Positions 9,202-19,081 of a stretch of DNA of 64,000 nucleotides are shown piece by piece. Where the stretch lies: NCBI RefSeq assembly GCF_024320865.1, contig NZ_JANDBD010000002.1, forward strand, positions 648,653 to 712,652. The letters run 5' to 3'. The position numbers were made by a program, and so were the translations under genes. Each line of letters begins with the position of its first letter. The first letter of the stretch is position 1. Source of the DNA: Mycolicibacterium arenosum (GTDB lineage: Bacteria > Actinomycetota > Actinomycetes > Mycobacteriales > Mycobacteriaceae). The notes under the pieces were generated by a model, which did not search any database, was not told where the DNA came from, and saw only the letters and a program-made list of their open reading frames with translations.

Positions 9202-10538
9202 CTCGTGTCGCGGGCCAGCAGGTCCTCGGTCGTCTCCCTTCGCACCAGCACGCGCGCCGCGCCGTCGCGGACCCCGATCACCGGCGGCCTGCCGACCATG
9301 TTGAACGTCGACGCCATGCTGTGGTGATAGGCGCCCGTCCCCGCAACGGCGAGCAGGTCACCGGGGTGTAGGTCCATCGGCAGCGCGACGTCGCGGGCGA
9401 TGACGTCACCCGCCTCGCAGTACCGGCCGACGACGGTCACCGGGTGGGTCGGCCCCAGTGGGTGCCGGTTGGCCACCGCGACGGTGTAGCGGGCGCCGTA
9501 CAGGGCCACCCGCGGGTTGTCGCCCATCCCGCCGTCGACGGCGACGAACGTGCGGCCGCCGGGTTGCCGCTTGATCGACACGACTCGGTAGATCGTCACG
9601 CCGGCGCGAGCGCTCAACGCGCGGCCCGGTTCGACGACGATCGTCGGCCGCGGGTAGCGCTCGGCGCCGCACGCCGAGTCGAGGGCGTCGTCGACGGCGT
9701 CGGCGAGTACCGCCGGATCGAGTTCGGCGTCGCCCGCGAGGTACGGCACTGCGTGACCGCCGCCGATGTTGAGCTCCGCCAGCACGACGCCGTGCCGCGC
9801 CCGGATGTCGGCCATCAGCGAGATGGTGCGGCGGATGCCCTCCGCGTAGACCTCGGCGTCGGCGACCTGCGAGCCGAGGTGGAAGTGCAGGCCGACGAGA
9901 TTGAGCATCGGCTGGTCGAGTACTCGCCGCACGGCTGTCTCGGCGTCTCCGCCCGCGATCGCGAAGCCGAACTTCTGGTCGGTGACGCCGGTGGTCACCG
10001 CGGCGTGGCCGTGGATGTCGACGTCCGGCGTGACGCGAACCAGGACGTCCTGGGGTGCCCGCAACTGGCTGGCGAGCATCGCGAGTTCGGTGCCGGAGTC
10101 GATCACGATACGGCCGACACCCGACCTCGCGGCCTCCCGGAGCTCGCAGGTCGTCTTGGCGTTGCCGTGGACGACGATGCGACGCGGGTCCACGCCGGCC
10201 CGCAGCGCGACGGCCAGCTCGCCGGGTGAGCACACGTCGACGCCCAGGCCCTCGTCGGCGGCCCAGCGAGCGACCGCTGTGGTGCGCAGCGCCTTTCCCG
10301 CGTACACGATGCGGGTCTCGCGCAGCGCGGTGCGGTAGCGGCGGGCGCGGTAGCGGAAGTCGGCTTCGTCGATCACGTAGCTCGGGGTGTCGTACTGGTC
10401 GGCGAGGTCGCACAGCGGGGTACCGCCCACGCACAGCCGCCCGTCGACGTCGACGCGCGCGGTGACCGGCCAGACGGCGGGGTCGATGCGCATCGGGGCG
10501 GCGCGATGCAGGGAGTGCAGCGAGTCGAGAAGTGTCAT
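9198..10538 (-). CDS. lysA: Diaminopimelate decarboxylase-like PLP enzyme (second LysA)
   Basis: A 446-residue fold-type III (alanine-racemase-like) decarboxylase. The PLP lysine is K82 in YAGKAL, the glycine loop is GGGHAVPY, EPGRALSARAG binds phosphate, and RYCEAGD holds the catalytic Cys from the partner subunit. Lengths and motifs fit LysA. Lysine and arginine biosynthetic neighbours are absent, and mycobacteria carry a main lysA beside thrA/argS, so this is probably a paralogue; substrates such as meso-DAP or a related amino acid are possible. It starts 149 bp from divergent mfd. Confidence 0.82.
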   Translation of the reverse strand: MTLLDSLHSLHRAAPMRIDPAVWPVTARVDVDGRLCVGGTPLCDLADQYDTPSYVIDEADFRYRARRYRTALRETRIVYAGKALRTTAVARWAADEGLGVDVCSPGELAVALRAGVDPRRIVVHGNAKTTCELREAARSGVGRIVIDSGTELAMLASQLRAPQDVLVRVTPDVDIHGHAAVTTGVTDQKFGFAIAGGDAETAVRRVLDQPMLNLVGLHFHLGSQVADAEVYAEGIRRTISLMADIRARHGVVLAELNIGGGHAVPYLAGDAELDPAVLADAVDDALDSACGAERYPRPTIVVEPGRALSARAGVTIYRVVSIKRQPGGRTFVAVDGGMGDNPRVALYGARYTVAVANRHPLGPTHPVTVVGRYCEAGDVIARDVALPMDLHPGDLLAVAGTGAYHHSMASTFNMVGRPPVIGVRDGAARVLVRRETTEDLLARDTS

Positions 10539-10687
10539 GCCTCCACGGTGCGCGGGCCCGCGGGGGCGAGCCGCGATCTTGACGCTTCCCTCACGGCCGG
10601 TGCCCGGATCATGACGGTCTTGCGGCAGTGGGGTGAGAGCGTCCGCTCGAACGCCGCGTCGGAGAGCCTCCCTAGAATGGGGACATC

Positions 10688-13600
10688 ATGACCGCACCGG
10701 GGCACCACTCTGTCCAGACCCCGATGGCGGGGCTCATCGACCTGGCGCTGACCGCGCCCACCTTCGAAGATCTCATCGCACGCGACGGCGAGACCGCGCT
10801 CGTCGGGCCCGTCGGCGCCCGGCTGTACGCCGCCGCCGCGCTCGCCCGCTCGGGGCCGCTGCTCGTCGTCACCGCCACCGGGCGGGAGGCCGACGATCTC
10901 ACCGCCGAACTGCGCGCGGTTCTCGGCGACGCCGTCGCGATGTTCCCGTCGTGGGAGACGCTGCCGCACGAACGGCTCTCACCCGGCGTCGAGACCGTCG
11001 GCGCGCGGATGCTGGTGCTGCGTCGCCTGGCCCACCCCGACGACGCGCGGCTCGGGGCGCCGCTGCGGGTCGTCGTCACCACCGCTCGCTCGCTGCTGCA
11101 GCCGATGGCGGCCGGCCTGTCCGACGTCGAGCCGGTGACGCTGACGGTCGGGGCGGTTCCCGATGTCGCCGCCGGAGCGGCTCCGGCCGCGACACTTGAA
11201 GCCGTCATCGCCCGGCTCGTCGAGCTGGCCTACACGCGTGTCGACATGGTCGGCAAGCGCGGTGAATTCGCCGTCCGCGGAGGCATTCTCGACCTCTTCC
11301 CGCCGACGGCGGAGCATCCGATACGGGTGGAGTTCTGGGGCGACGAGGTCACCGAGTTGCGGATGTTCTCGGTGGCCGACCAGCGCTCCATCCCCGAGAT
11401 CGAGGTCACGGACGTCATCGCGGTCTCCTGCCGCGAGCTGCTGCTCACCGAGGACGTCCGCCAGCGCGCGGCCGCGCTGTCCGCAGGGATCCCCAGGGGG
11501 GAGAACAGCGTCACCGGAACCATCGGCGACATGGTGGCCAAGCTCGCCGAGGGCATCCCCGTCGACGGCATGGAGGCGCTGCTGCCCGTGCTGCAGCCGG
11601 TCGAACCCGCGCTGCTCTACGACCTGATGCCCGTGGGCACGCCGTTGCTGATCTGCGACCCCGAGAAGGTGCGCACCCGAGCGGCCGACCTGATCAAGAC
11701 CGGGCGCGAGTTTCTCGAGGCGTCGTGGTCGGTCGCGGCGATCGGCGGTGACGCCCCCATCGACATCGAACAGCTCGGCGGCTCCGGCTTCCGTGCGTTC
11801 GACGAGGTTCGCGACGGCGCGGCCGCGGCAGGCCATCAGTGGTGGACGCTGAGCCAGCTGGCGTCGGAGTCCGCCGTCGAGCTGGACGTGCGGGCGGCGC
11901 CGTCGGCGCGCGGACACGTGTCGTCGCTCGAGGAGACGTTCGCGATGCTGCGTGCGCACGTCGCGACCGGCGGTACCGCCGTCGTCGTCACCCCCGGTGC
12001 CGGGACGGCGCACCGCGTGGTCGAGCAGCTCGGCGAAGCCGACACGCCTGCAACCATGTTGGAGTCCGGCGTCACGCCGAAGCCCGGGGTGGTCAGCGTT
12101 CTCAAGGGGCCGCTGCACGACGGTCTGATCGTGCCGGGGGCCAACCTCGTGGTGATCACCGAGTCCGACCTGACGGGCAACCGCGCGACCGCGCCCGAGG
12201 GCAAGCGGCTGGCGGCCAAGCGCCGCAACGTCGTCGACCCTCTCGCGCTCGCCGCGGGCGACCTGGTGGTACACGACCAGCACGGCATCGGCCGCTTCGT
12301 CGAGATGACGGAGCGCATCGTCGGCGGCGCGCGGCGCGAGTACCTGGTCCTGGAGTACGCCTCGGCCAAGCGCGGCGGCGGGTCCGACAAGCTGTACGTG
12401 CCGATGGACTCGCTGGATCAGCTGTCCCGGTACGTCGGCGGCGAGGCGCCCGGCTTGAGCAAGCTCGGCGGCAGCGACTGGGCCAACACGAAGACGAAGG
12501 CGCGCAAGGCGGTTCGCGAGATCGCCGGTGAACTCGTCGCGCTGTACGCCAAGCGGCAGGCGGCGCCGGGCCACGCGTTCGGGCCGGACACGCCGTGGCA
12601 GTCGGAGATGGAGGACGCGTTCGGTTTCACCGAGACCATCGACCAGTTGACCGCCATCACCGAGGTCAAGAGCGACATGGAGAAACCCGTGCCGATGGAC
12701 CGCGTCATCTGCGGTGACGTCGGCTACGGCAAGACCGAGATCGCGGTGCGCGCGGCGTTCAAAGCGGTGCAGGACGGCAAGCAGGTCGCTGTGCTGGTGC
12801 CGACGACGCTGTTGGCCGATCAGCACCTGCAGACGTTCACCTCGCGAATGGCCGGGTTCCCGGTGACGGTGAAGGGGCTGTCGCGCTTCACCGCTCCCGC
12901 CGAGTCCCGTGCGGTGCTGGAGGGCATGAAGGACGGCTCGGTCGACATCGTCATCGGCACCCATCGACTCCTGCAGACCGGCGTGACGTGGAAGGACCTC
13001 GGCCTGGTCGTCGTCGACGAGGAGCAGCGATTCGGCGTCGAGAACAAGGAGCACATCAAGGCGATGCGCACCCACGTCGACGTGCTGACCATGAGCGCGA
13101 CCCCGATTCCGCGCACGCTGGAGATGAGCCTGGCCGGGATCCGCGAGATGTCGACGATCCTGACCCCGCCCGAGGAACGGTTCCCGGTGCTGACGTACGT
13201 CGGCCCGAACGACGAGAAGCAGGTGGCGGCCGCACTTCGGCGCGAACTCCTGCGCGACGGGCAGGCGTTCTACATTCACAACCGGGTGAAGTCGATCGAC
13301 GCCGCCGCGGCGAGGGTGAAGGCGATGGTGCCCGAGGCCAGGGTGGTCGTCGCGCACGGCCAGATGCCCGAAGAGGTGTTGGAACGCACAGTCGAGGGTT
13401 TCTGGAACCGCGAGTACGACGTGCTGGTGTGCACGACGATCGTCGAGACGGGCCTCGACATCTCGAACGCCAACACGCTGATCGTCGAGCGCGCGGACGT
13501 CTTCGGACTGTCTCAGCTACATCAGCTGCGGGGGCGCGTCGGCCGCAGTCGCGAGCGCGGCTACGCGTACTTCCTGTATCCGCCGGAGGTGCCGTTGACC

Positions 13601-14371
13601 GAGACGGCGTACGACCGGTTGGCGACCATCGCGCAGAACAACGAGTTGGGCGCGGGGATGGCCGTCGCGATGAAGGACCTCGAGATCCGCGGTGCGGGCA
13701 ACGTGCTCGGTGTCGAGCAGTCCGGCCACGTCGCCGGCGTGGGCTTCGACCTGTACGTCCGACTCGTCGGCGAGGCCGTGGAGGCGTATCGCGCGGCTGT
13801 GGACGGCAAAACCGTTGTGGCGCCGGAGGAACCGAAGGACGTGCGCATCGACCTTCCGGTGGACGCACACCTGCCGCCCGACTACATCGGCAGTGACCGG
13901 CTTCGTCTCGAGGGCTATCGCCGGCTGGCGGCGGCGCCCGATCCGGCGGGCATCTCGGCGGTGGTCGAGGAGCTCGTCGACCGGTACGGGGAGCTGCCCG
14001 AACCGGCGCGTCTGCTGGTCGCGATGGCCCGGCTGCGGCTGCTGTGCCGCGAGTACGGTGTCACCGAGGTCAGCTCCGTCTCGGAGACGACGCTGCGAGT
14101 CGCGCCGTTGCCGCTGCAGGACTCTCAGCAACTTCGGCTCAAGCGCATGTACCCGAGTGCGTCGTACCGGGCGACGACCTCGACGATCTCGATGCCGATC
14201 CCGCGGGTGAGCAGTGGTGTCGGGTCGCCGCGCATCCGCGACGTCGAGCTACTGCAAGTGGTGGCGGGTCTGCTTCTCGCGCTGGATGGAAGGCCGCAGA
14301 CGGATGTTGATATAACGAAGCTCGTAAGCGGCGGCGCGGGGACTGCTGACGCGAAGAGCAAAGGCAACTGA
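10688..14371 (+). CDS. mfd: Transcription-repair coupling factor Mfd
   Basis: A 1227-residue DNA translocase that removes RNA polymerase stalled at lesions and recruits UvrA. Domains in order: UvrB-homology region (1-about 350), RNAP-interaction domain ([11 protein letters not shown], about 520-600), SF2 helicase motor with Walker [11 protein letters not shown] (K682), [23 protein letters not shown] and the TRG region ([22 protein letters not shown]), then a C-terminal TRCF domain. The length is typical. ATG 10688 is preceded by a moderate GGGGAC-type site. Its stop overlaps the mazG start by one base. Confidence 0.97.
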   Translation: MTAPGHHSVQTPMAGLIDLALTAPTFEDLIARDGETALVGPVGARLYAAAALARSGPLLVVTATGREADDLTAELRAVLGDAVAMFPSWETLPHERLSPGVETVGARMLVLRRLAHPDDARLGAPLRVVVTTARSLLQPMAAGLSDVEPVTLTVGAVPDVAAGAAPAATLEAVIARLVELAYTRVDMVGKRGEFAVRGGILDLFPPTAEHPIRVEFWGDEVTELRMFSVADQRSIPEIEVTDVIAVSCRELLLTEDVRQRAAALSAGIPRGENSVTGTIGDMVAKLAEGIPVDGMEALLPVLQPVEPALLYDLMPVGTPLLICDPEKVRTRAADLIKTGREFLEASWSVAAIGGDAPIDIEQLGGSGFRAFDEVRDGAAAAGHQWWTLSQLASESAVELDVRAAPSARGHVSSLEETFAMLRAHVATGGTAVVVTPGAGTAHRVVEQLGEADTPATMLESGVTPKPGVVSVLKGPLHDGLIVPGANLVVITESDLTGNRATAPEGKRLAAKRRNVVDPLALAAGDLVVHDQHGIGRFVEMTERIVGGARREYLVLEYASAKRGGGSDKLYVPMDSLDQLSRYVGGEAPGLSKLGGSDWANTKTKARKAVREIAGELVALYAKRQAAPGHAFGPDTPWQSEMEDAFGFTETIDQLTAITEVKSDMEKPVPMDRVICGDVGYGKTEIAVRAAFKAVQDGKQVAVLVPTTLLADQHLQTFTSRMAGFPVTVKGLSRFTAPAESRAVLEGMKDGSVDIVIGTHRLLQTGVTWKDLGLVVVDEEQRFGVENKEHIKAMRTHVDVLTMSATPIPRTLEMSLAGIREMSTILTPPEERFPVLTYVGPNDEKQVAAALRRELLRDGQAFYIHNRVKSIDAAAARVKAMVPEARVVVAHGQMPEEVLERTVEGFWNREYDVLVCTTIVETGLDISNANTLIVERADVFGLSQLHQLRGRVGRSRERGYAYFLYPPEVPLTETAYDRLATIAQNNELGAGMAVAMKDLEIRGAGNVLGVEQSGHVAGVGFDLYVRLVGEAVEAYRAAVDGKTVVAPEEPKDVRIDLPVDAHLPPDYIGSDRLRLEGYRRLAAAPDPAGISAVVEELVDRYGELPEPARLLVAMARLRLLCREYGVTEVSSVSETTLRVAPLPLQDSQQLRLKRMYPSASYRATTSTISMPIPRVSSGVGSPRIRDVELLQVVAGLLLALDGRPQTDVDITKLVSGGAGTADAKSKGN

Positions 14372-15480
14372 TGACAGTCGTGCTGGTCGATCCGCGGCGC
14401 CCCTCCCTGGTTCCGGTGGAAGCCATCGAGCTGCTGGCAGGCGATGTGCAGTACACCGAGGAGATGCCGATCCGGGTCCCGTGGTCGCTGCCGTCGTCGC
14501 GTCCGTCGCACGACGGTGAGGACGCGCCGGTACTGCTGTCGTCGGATCCCGAGCATCCCCTCGTGAAGGCGCGGCTGGCGGCCGGGGAGCGACTGATCGC
14601 GGCGCCGGCTCCCAGAGTCGGCGAGCGGCTGATCGACGCGGTCGATCTGATGGACAAGCTGCGGACGTCGGGTCCGTGGGAGCGCGAACAGACCCACGAC
14701 TCGCTGCGCCGCTACCTGCTCGAGGAGACCTACGAGCTGTTCGACGCCGTCCGCGCCGATGACAGCCAGCAGCTGCGCGAGGAGCTCGGCGACCTGCTGC
14801 TGCAGGTGCTGTTCCACGCCCGCATCGCCGAGGACGCCGAGCAGCTGCCGTTCGGCATCGACGACGTCGCCGACGCGCTGGTCCGCAAGCTGATCAACCG
14901 GGCGCCGTCGGTGCTTGCCGGACACGCCATCTCGCTCGACGAGCAACTCGCCCAATGGGAGGAGCGCAAAGCGGGGGAGAAGCCTCGCGGGTCGGCGATG
15001 GACGACGTGCCGACCGCGCAGCCGGCGCTGGCCCTGACGCAGAAGGTCTACGAGCGGGTGATCGCCGCGGGCATGCCCGTCGACCTGATCCCCGAGGGGC
15101 TGGTGTCGATCGGCGTCGGATTGGGCGAGGACGCCGAGAGCGTGCTGCGCGGCGCGACGCTGGAGTTCATGGACACCGTCCGCAAGGTCGAGCAGGCGAT
15201 CGCGGCCAGCAGGCGCAATCCCGACCTGCCCGAGGAACTCGACGCCACGCACCTCGGCACCGTGACCGAGGAGGAGTGGCGGCAGCACTGGCCGACCCTG
15301 CAGGCGGAGGAGTCTGCCGATGACGTTGAGCCGCAGCAGGATTCGGATGTCGAGGCCGAGGAGCCCGAGCCCGAGGTGGAGCCGCTGGTGATCCCCGATG
15401 CGCCCGCCGGCGAGGTACTCGAATCGCTGGAGCCCATCCCTCCGGAGGAGTCGGCGCAGGCGAAGTCGGCCGCCGACTAG
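14371..15480 (+). CDS. mazG: Nucleoside triphosphate pyrophosphohydrolase MazG
   Basis: A 369-residue enzyme that hydrolyses NTPs/dNTPs, including oxidised ones, to monophosphates. The N-terminal region is mycobacterial-specific; the MazG domain (about 85-215) has the metal-binding EETYELFDA and EELGDLLLQ motifs and KLINRAPSVL. A second, degenerate MazG-like half follows. The C-terminal tail (about 320-369) is acidic and Pro-rich, longer than I remember for M. tuberculosis. ATG 14371 overlaps the mfd stop (TGATG), so translation is coupled. Confidence 0.94.
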   Translation: MTVVLVDPRRPSLVPVEAIELLAGDVQYTEEMPIRVPWSLPSSRPSHDGEDAPVLLSSDPEHPLVKARLAAGERLIAAPAPRVGERLIDAVDLMDKLRTSGPWEREQTHDSLRRYLLEETYELFDAVRADDSQQLREELGDLLLQVLFHARIAEDAEQLPFGIDDVADALVRKLINRAPSVLAGHAISLDEQLAQWEERKAGEKPRGSAMDDVPTAQPALALTQKVYERVIAAGMPVDLIPEGLVSIGVGLGEDAESVLRGATLEFMDTVRKVEQAIAASRRNPDLPEELDATHLGTVTEEEWRQHWPTLQAEESADDVEPQQDSDVEAEEPEPEVEPLVIPDAPAGEVLESLEPIPPEESAQAKSAAD

Positions 15481-15500
15481 GAACTCGCGAGTCGCGCGCG

Positions 15501-15595
15501 TCGAATTCTGCTCTAGGGCTGTGCTTTCCGCTGGATCGCAGCCCACACGCAGAAGTGGGCGAGGCGAGGGTCGAATTCTGCACGAGGGTGGTCGC
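15501..15595. repeat. 95-bp direct repeat, copy A
   Basis: This segment recurs in the same orientation at 16595-16689 with 6 mismatches in 95 positions by hand alignment. Each copy contains two TCGAATTCTGC-like boxes about 70 bp apart and an internal hairpin, GGGCTG...CAGCCC. The flanking GGAACTCGC (15480-15488 and 16575-16583) extends the similarity. The two copies bracket the AbiEi-like gene. Confidence 0.85.
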
Positions 15596-15676
15596 GCGAC
15601 GAGTTATCCACAGCCGTAGTGCGGAAAATGCTTCGGGAGCAGCGATTCGTCGGATGGCGGCGCCACCATCGCGGCC

Positions 15677-16537
15677 ATGGACATGCCCTTCATCGGCGCG
15701 GAGGCGATCCGCGACGGAATTCTCACCCGAGCGCGGTTGCGCTGGAACTACGAGTCGCTGCATCCTGGCGTCTACCTCGCCAAAGGTGCTGAGCAGACGA
15801 TCCTCGTCGACGCCGTCGCAGCCTGGCTGCGAACCGGTCGGCGCGGCGTCGTGGCCGGGCGGGCCGCATCCGCCCTGCACGGTGCGAACTGGGTTGACGC
15901 CGGCACGCCGATCGAGATCATCGCCGACCACACTCGTCCGCGTGAAGGCGTCATCGTCCGCGAAGAGCGCCTGGCTGCCGACGAGATCATGCAGATCGGC
16001 GGGCTACCGGTCACGTCGATCCCGCGCACGGCCTTGGATCTCGCGCGTCACCTTCCCCGCGACGAGGCCGTAGCCGCATTGGACGCGCTCGCCGCCGCGA
16101 CCGGCGTGACGATCAACGAGGTGCTTCCGCTGCTGGCGAGGTATCGCGGTGCACGCGGGATCCGCGCGGCACGTGTTGCACTCGATCTCATGGACGGCGG
16201 CGCCCAGTCTCCGCGCGAAACGTCCCTGCGGCTCCTGCTGATCGACGCGGGATACCCGCGGCCGCGCTCGCAGATCCGCGTCACCGATGGTGCCACCTCG
16301 GTGTTCCTCGACATGGGCTACGACGAGATCAAAGTCGGTCTCGACTACGAGGGGGAGCACCATTCAGAGGATCGCGACCAGTACGTTCACGATATCGGCC
16401 GTTCGCAGTTGGTCGCCGGACAGGGCTGGCTGGATATCAAGGTCGTGAAAGAACACAGTCGCGCATACATCCTGCATCGCGTGGACTCGGCATTCCAGCA
16501 GCGCGGCTGGCGACCTCGTTTCGCGAGTTCTGCGTGA
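15677..16537 (+). CDS. AbiEi-type/DUF559-like protein
   Basis: A 286-residue protein. The N-terminal part (about 10-50) resembles the winged-helix AbiEi antitoxin domain (GILTRARLRWNYESLHPGVYL), followed by the region VAGRAASALHGANW typical of mycobacterial AbiEi-like proteins. The C-terminal 90 residues look like a DUF559/Vsr-type nuclease-like fold (LLLIDAGYPRP, a Glu/Asp-containing GLDYEGEHH segment, LDIKVVKEHS). No AbiEii toxin gene is adjacent. It is flanked by 95-bp direct repeats and inserted between mazG and efeB, which suggests a cassette. Toxin-antitoxin function is not shown. Confidence 0.75.
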   Translation: MDMPFIGAEAIRDGILTRARLRWNYESLHPGVYLAKGAEQTILVDAVAAWLRTGRRGVVAGRAASALHGANWVDAGTPIEIIADHTRPREGVIVREERLAADEIMQIGGLPVTSIPRTALDLARHLPRDEAVAALDALAAATGVTINEVLPLLARYRGARGIRAARVALDLMDGGAQSPRETSLRLLLIDAGYPRPRSQIRVTDGATSVFLDMGYDEIKVGLDYEGEHHSEDRDQYVHDIGRSQLVAGQGWLDIKVVKEHSRAYILHRVDSAFQQRGWRPRFASSA

Positions 16538-16594
16538 GAGTCGTGATCGGCGGCGGCGACGACAGCCCCCATGCGGAACTCGCCGCGCTGGGCA

Positions 16595-16689
16595 TCGAAT
16601 TCTGCACTAGGGCTGTGCTTTTCGCTGGATCGCAGCCCTCACGCAGAAGTGGGCGAGGCGAGGGTCGATTTCTGCTCTAGGGTGGTCGC
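16595..16689. repeat. 95-bp direct repeat, copy B
   Basis: Second copy of the 15501-15595 element, same orientation, 89 of 95 bases identical by hand alignment. It ends 12 bp before the stop of efeB. The hairpin GGGCTG...CAGCCC is retained, so it could also serve as a transcription terminator between the convergent genes. Confidence 0.85.
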
Positions 16690-16701
16690 CGCCGCGAGCC
16701 C

Positions 16702-17973
16702 TCAGCCGAACAGGCCGTCGCCCAGGTACCGGTCGGCGCCCTGCACACCGGGCAGCACGAAGAAGAATCCGCCGCCGACCGGCAGGATGTACTCCTCCAG
16801 CGGCTCGCCCGTGAGGCGCTCCTGCACCGCGAGGAACCCCTTGTTGAGGCTGCGCTGGTAGGCGATGAACGCCAGACCCTGATCGAGACGGCCCGCGCGG
16901 TCGAAGCCGCGTGAGTAGTTGAACCCGCGGCGCAGGATCAGGTTCTCCTCGGTCTCCGGGGTTCGCGGATTGGCCAGTCGGATGTGCGCGTCGAGCTTGA
17001 TGCGCGTGCCGTCCGGGTCTCTCGCGTAATCGGGGTCGTCGAACTCGTCGCTCATCCCCATCGGAGCGCCGCTGATCTTCTCGCGACCGATCAGGTTCTC
17101 CTGCTCGATGAGCTGCGTGCGGTCCCAGAACTCGACGAACATCCGGATGATCCGCACGGCCTGATACGACCCGCCCGCCGTCCACTCGGGCTCGCCCGAG
17201 CCGGGCTGCACCCAGACGTGCCGATCCATGACGCCGGGATCCTCGACATCGAGGTTGGCTGTTCCGTCCTTGAAGCCCAACAGGTTTCGGGGTGTCGACG
17301 CCTCCGACGTCTGGCCCGCCCCGATTCCGCGGGCGTAACCGTCGATCATCCACTTGAGGGTGAGGTCGCTGCGGGTGCGACGCATGATCTGCCGAAGCGC
17401 GAACTGCACGGTGTCGTTGTGCCCGGCTTCGAAGACGATCGAGATGTCACCGTGGGACAGCTTCGGGTCCAGTCGGTCGTTGGCGAGGAACGGCATCGTG
17501 ACCAGTTCCCTCGGCTTGAGGTCGACGAGTCCGAAGCGGTTGTCGAACACCGACGCACCCAGGCCGACGAGGATCGAGAGGCCGTCCGCAGGCGGATGCG
17601 AGCCCAGGATGCCCGAGTCGACGGGCGGGAACTCGGGGTTGCGCACCTCCGGCGGCGTGCCCGACATCAGTCCGCGGATCTCGTCGGTCAGGTTCTCCAG
17701 CACCCGCTGCAGTCCGGCCCGGTCCCGCGTCTGCAGGTTGAACGACGCGATCAGGCCCTGCTCGGGGATCGGCAGGGTGGTGATACCGGCCTGATGCGGT
17801 CCCTCGAACGGGGTGAAACCGCCCCCTCGCGAGGACGGTTTTCCCGAGTGTCGTCCGGAGTCGGTGAGCGCCAGGGTGGCGCCGACGCCGACAGCCGCCC
17901 CGGCCCCCGCACCCAGGGCTCCCGCGACGAAGCCTCGACGCGAGAGACCTTGGCGTGGTTGCCCTTCCGTCAC
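16702..17973 (-). CDS. efeB: Tat-exported Dyp-type peroxidase/deferrochelatase EfeB
   Basis: A 423-residue haem peroxidase exported folded. The N-terminus has a twin-arginine signal, LSRRGFVAGALGAG, and a hydrophobic stretch. The DyP signature GFKDGTAN (distal Asp), a downstream RIIRMFVEFWDR segment, and the C-terminal GFFFVLPG strand are all present. EfeB works with EfeO and the EfeU permease in ferrous-iron or haem-iron uptake. GTG at 17971-17973 overlaps the efeO stop by 4 bp. No efeU is found in this window. Confidence 0.93.
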   Translation of the reverse strand: MTEGQPRQGLSRRGFVAGALGAGAGAAVGVGATLALTDSGRHSGKPSSRGGGFTPFEGPHQAGITTLPIPEQGLIASFNLQTRDRAGLQRVLENLTDEIRGLMSGTPPEVRNPEFPPVDSGILGSHPPADGLSILVGLGASVFDNRFGLVDLKPRELVTMPFLANDRLDPKLSHGDISIVFEAGHNDTVQFALRQIMRRTRSDLTLKWMIDGYARGIGAGQTSEASTPRNLLGFKDGTANLDVEDPGVMDRHVWVQPGSGEPEWTAGGSYQAVRIIRMFVEFWDRTQLIEQENLIGREKISGAPMGMSDEFDDPDYARDPDGTRIKLDAHIRLANPRTPETEENLILRRGFNYSRGFDRAGRLDQGLAFIAYQRSLNKGFLAVQERLTGEPLEEYILPVGGGFFFVLPGVQGADRYLGDGLFG

Positions 17974-18899
17974 TTAAGGCCCAGGACTCCGCTGACCGTC
18001 GACAGCTTCTCGGACAGGCCGGCCAGCTGCGACTTGAGCGCGTCGACAACCGGCGGCTGCACGGTCACGGCCGGGCACAGCGGGGACGGGAACTCGCTGC
18101 CCTCGATGCAGTAGTTCACCCAGCCGTCTCCCTGGCGCAGCGGGCGCATGGTGTCGAAGAGCTCGGAGAAGCCCGCCGTGATCTCGCCGAGCAGCGCCGG
18201 ATCCTTCGCCGACAGCGCCGCCGACAGCTTGTCGACCGCGACCTGCGACCCCTGAAGGTTGGCGTCGAAATCCCACAGGTCGGTCTTCGAGTAGCGGTCC
18301 TCTTCGCCGGTGAGCTTGCCCTGCGAGACCTCTTCGATCAGCTCGGCGGCGCCGTTGGCCACGTTGATCGGCTCGACCGTGACGCCGGGAATCGCCGCCT
18401 TCAGGTCGGCGATGTCCTTGTCGAGTTGGTCGGCGAAGGGCACCGCGCCCTCGGTGGTGTTCTTCTCGAAGAGGTAGTACTCGATGCGGTGCCACCCGGT
18501 GAACGCCGGATCGTCGACGCCCGAGAAGTCGTCGACGCGCGAGTCGGTCTTCGCGTCGGTGTCCTCGACCAGTTCGGCGATGGGCTCGATGCGCTCCCAC
18601 GGCTGGCGGGACGGCGCGAACGCCGCCTGCGCGGCTTTGACGTCGCCGGCCCGGACGGCGTCGGTCAGTACCTTGACCGCGCCGACCAACTCGTCGGCCT
18701 GCGCGACCGCGTACGCCTTGTACTCGTCGGCGGCCTTCTGCAGTTCGGGGCTGGGGGCAGCCGCGGCCGACGTGCTCGAGCTGGATTCGCTCGCGCTGCT
18801 GCTGCTCGACTCGGTGGATCCGCTGTCGCCGCCTGAGCAACCGCCGAGAACCAGAGCCACTGCGACAGCCGACACCGGCCAGGCGAGTTGCCTTCTCAT
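17970..18899 (-). CDS. efeO: EfeO-type iron-binding lipoprotein
   Basis: A 309-residue lipoprotein of the EfeO/imelysin (M75) family. The signal ends in the lipobox VLGGC, then a Ser-rich linker. The M75 domain includes GWHRIEYYLFEKNT, the conserved metal-site region, and a C-terminal helical bundle. It presumably presents iron to a membrane permease together with EfeB. ATG 18897-18899 has a GGAGG-type site upstream. A candidate IdeR box lies 49 bp before the start, consistent with iron repression. Confidence 0.92.
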   Translation of the reverse strand: MRRQLAWPVSAVAVALVLGGCSGGDSGSTESSSSSASESSSSTSAAAAPSPELQKAADEYKAYAVAQADELVGAVKVLTDAVRAGDVKAAQAAFAPSRQPWERIEPIAELVEDTDAKTDSRVDDFSGVDDPAFTGWHRIEYYLFEKNTTEGAVPFADQLDKDIADLKAAIPGVTVEPINVANGAAELIEEVSQGKLTGEEDRYSKTDLWDFDANLQGSQVAVDKLSAALSAKDPALLGEITAGFSELFDTMRPLRQGDGWVNYCIEGSEFPSPLCPAVTVQPPVVDALKSQLAGLSEKLSTVSGVLGLK

Positions 18900-18947
18900 A
18901 CAGCCTCCTTTGAATAGTCGCGCGTGACACTACAACGTCTGACATGC

Positions 18948-18966
18948 AAAGGGTAGGCACCCCTAA
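18948..18966 (-). promoter_or_regulatory. Candidate IdeR (iron) box upstream of efeO
   Basis: On the minus strand the 19 bases TTAGGGGTGCCTACCCTTT match about 13-14 of 19 positions of the IdeR/DtxR consensus (TTAGGTTAGSCTAACCTAA). Its position just ahead of an iron-uptake operon supports the call. IdeR with Fe(II) would repress. Confidence 0.6.
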
Positions 18967-19081
18967 TTTCCAGAAACCATTCGGGGGACGACCGCGTGAT
19001 GTGCGTTCTCGCTTACCGTTGGGAGCCGGGGTCCACGGTCAGGGCACTATTGATGCGGAACCGTTCATCTGAGGGAGTCTG

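Noticed and set aside
10979..13357. 792-residue open frame opposite mfd
   Set aside because: It is wholly antisense to the strong mfd gene, has no recognisable domain, and is the usual long antisense frame of GC-rich DNA.
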